A DNA stretch of 64,000 bases, taken from NCBI RefSeq assembly GCF_963662255.1, contig NC_085055.1, forward strand, positions 7,064,102-7,128,101, given 5' to 3'. This stretch comes from Cinclus cinclus. Taxonomy: Eukaryota > Chordata > Aves > Passeriformes > Cinclidae. The notes beneath the pieces were generated by a model. It was given only the letters and a program-made list of their open reading frames with translations. It was not told where the DNA came from and made no database searches. Shown here piece by piece: positions 62,215-64,000 of the stretch (the first letter of the stretch is position 1; every line of letters starts with the position of its first letter). The translations under genes and the position numbers were made by a program.

Positions 62215-64000
62215 ATAAAAGAAGTATTTTACACTGGACTTAAATATATTTAAATCCTTAAAAGTCTATTAACAGAAGGGGTTCTTTGCTAAGATATCAT
62301 ATACAAGAATTATCTTCACTAGCAGTGTATTTTGTGTCAAGTAAACCCCCACTATTGCTTATACAGAACTACAGATTGTTTCAGGAACATTTCAACAATT
62401 GCAGGTAAAATCATTACATACTATTGCAGGTTCTAAACAGATTTTATTAGTGGTCAGGTCAATATTAAATTAGCTTGCTTGTGCAACACATCACAGGTAC
62501 CCTACAGAGAGTTCTTTGCATGCTGTAAGAAAATCTCAGAGCAGAAGTGTCATAAATGATAAGCATGCTGGATTTGTGATGCCTTTGATATCCAAAGAAT
62601 TGCAAAGTCACTGTAAAATTAAATATATTAAATTCAATAAGAATTGCCTTGGCAAGCAATTCATTTAATTGGTAAGCATATCAAAGGTTCTGGGCCAATT
62701 ACGTATTTGTTCATGATTCATATGACATATTCCAGGTCTATAAAGCTTGTTTCCAGTATGACACATGAGATATCATTAGCTAGCACTAATAGCATGCTCT
62801 TGGTCTTTATAAAATGTAGTCCTTTTGTGCTGAGTGCTAGAACAAAATCGTTTATCGGCTAGGAAGGATGCATTGGAAAGCATGCAGTGCTTTTTATTTC
62901 TTGCAGAGTAAAAACCCACCAAAGCAAAGGTCAGGTCACTTTTTTGAAGACAGAGCCACTTTTTCTTCAAGGTTTCACCTACTGCCTGAAAAGAGTCATG
63001 ATACTCGTATTAGTGCCTGCTGTTCGTCCTCCACACACGTAGCTGCAAAGCCCTGGGAGTGGCTGACACCAAATATAAAATCTGTCTCACCAGTTTAAAG
63101 TGGCCATGCTACAATGGAGAAAAGCAACGCAATGGATACTTCTGTGCTATTTTTAATGAACAGACTCTGTTTATTTGCTGAGCAAAGCAAGTGGTTTGAT
63201 GCTAACTTTTTAAAAACGTTAGATCTTTAACTTTCCTAAAAGAAAAACACACTTTCCAGTGTGTAAGTCAGACTGATATTTCTGGTTCCTCAGCCTGTGG
63301 TATGTGAAACATTTTGAAACTAGAAGCTGGTAGCAATTCCTGGATACCAAAGAGAAAGCCAATGCAGTGGAATAGCTTAAATCGTCTGATTCTGCTGGGG
63401 ACATACACAGGGGAGAAATTCACTGGAAAATGCAGCTTTTTATTCTGTTGACTAGAAATTAATATTGTTGTCCCATGTAAGGAAGGTAACCTTGAAAATG
63501 TTGGTTTCCCTTCCCTGTAGTGACCACTATGTAACCAATTCTTGCCTATGAAGAATTGATTAGGCCAAAGAATTGGAGAGAAATAAAACCATTTTTCTTA
63601 AGTCAGGATAACCTTGTTACTGTTGCCAACTGCAGCTGAAATTAAAATCTCCAGCACATTTATTACAATAACTGTTGAAGAATTATTATTTTTCAAGGTG
63701 CTGTTTGCACAGCCTCCTTTGGTACTAAGTGTTGTTTCTTAGCAAGCCAGATTGCTATATAAATTTTCTTGGTACAGCAGTTTATTGCTTAAACCCTGTA
63801 ATTCTCTAACAGCTAATTTTAAGCATGCCAGGACTTCAAAACAAACAGTTTTTTTGGTGGTGGAGGTTTGCAAGGTAAGTTATTTTCTCCTGTAAACCAC
63901 AGTTTAACAATTTAGTATATAAATGGAAACAATTGTGATGTAGAACATGACAAGCCACGCGCAAATCATGACAAATGTGGATTGATGAAGGAAAAAATAT

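Larger units (their letters stand above)
26834..64000 (-). other. PEX5L: PEX5L (TRIP8b) gene, all but the first exons
   Basis: Thirteen - strand exons join in frame to about 600 residues of PEX5L, a brain-enriched TPR protein. In mammals it binds HCN pacemaker channels through a central segment (to the cyclic-nucleotide-binding domain) and through its TPR domain (to the channel C-terminus). It is named for similarity to PEX5, the PTS1 receptor. Introns run 27039-27657, 27816-28183, 28350-29616, 29815-30578, 30650-31474, 31619-32536, 32654-39064, 39161-45197, 45295-45800, 45928-46996, 47207-49037 and 49150-61011, and sequence beyond 61116 is also intron. The mammalian N-terminal exons (MYQGHMQ and the following short exon) are not found up to 64000. 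The large introns contain homopolymer tracts and MITE-like relics (listed separately) but no other coding sequence that I can support. Confidence 0.95.

Noticed and set aside
61117..64000. Search for the first PEX5L exons (MYQGHMQ and KSKEQGYGKLSSDEDLE)
   Set aside because: No - strand sequence encoding either peptide with suitable splice sites was found, so they are taken to lie beyond the window.
1..64000. CRISPR arrays, tRNA/rRNA genes, viral or phage-like modules, bacterial operons
   Set aside because: No spaced direct repeats, cloverleaf-like sequences, viral-type coding regions or clustered co-directional open frames were seen. The window is ordinary intron-rich vertebrate DNA.

Overview
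This is a stretch of vertebrate nuclear DNA, most likely from a bird. Coding sequence sits in short exons with GT/AG introns, CpG is rare outside one island, and interspersed repeats are few. The one clear interspersed repeat (about 8411-8520) is a CR1 LINE fragment of the type typical of birds and other reptiles. No prokaryotic operon, CRISPR array, IS element, provirus or RNA gene is visible.

Two genes lie tail to tail, in the order known from other vertebrates (USP13 then PEX5L). Positions 1-14731 hold the 3' part of USP13 on the + strand. Thirteen exons encode about 503 C-terminal residues: most of the ubiquitin-protease catalytic domain (QQD box and His box, but not the catalytic-cysteine exon, which must lie upstream), two inserted UBA domains, and the natural stop at 14729-14731. 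Positions 26834-61116 hold PEX5L (TRIP8b, PEX5R) on the - strand. Thirteen exons encode about 600 residues up to the stop at 26834-26836. Only the short N-terminal exons are missing and must lie beyond 64000. All exon phases join without a frameshift, so both genes look intact.

Between the stop codons are about 12.1 kb (14732-26833), which must hold both 3' UTRs. Candidate distal poly(A) signals are at 18430 (USP13, +) and 20652 (PEX5L, -), leaving a small non-transcribed gap if both are real. Large PEX5L introns fill 32654-39064, 39161-45197, 49150-61011 and 61117-64000. They are AT-rich with homopolymer tracts and a few relics of palindromic, MITE-like repeats.

The two products do not share a known pathway. 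USP13 is a cytosolic/nuclear deubiquitinase. PEX5L is a neuronal TPR protein, a paralogue of the peroxisomal import receptor PEX5, that regulates HCN channel trafficking and gating. Their adjacency is conserved synteny and not an operon-like unit.

I found no convincing undescribed biological system. The best lead is an isolated CpG island (about 60940-61260) over an in-frame PEX5L cassette exon. It has NRF1-like and YY1-like motifs and a well-placed internal ATG, which together suggest an internal promoter.
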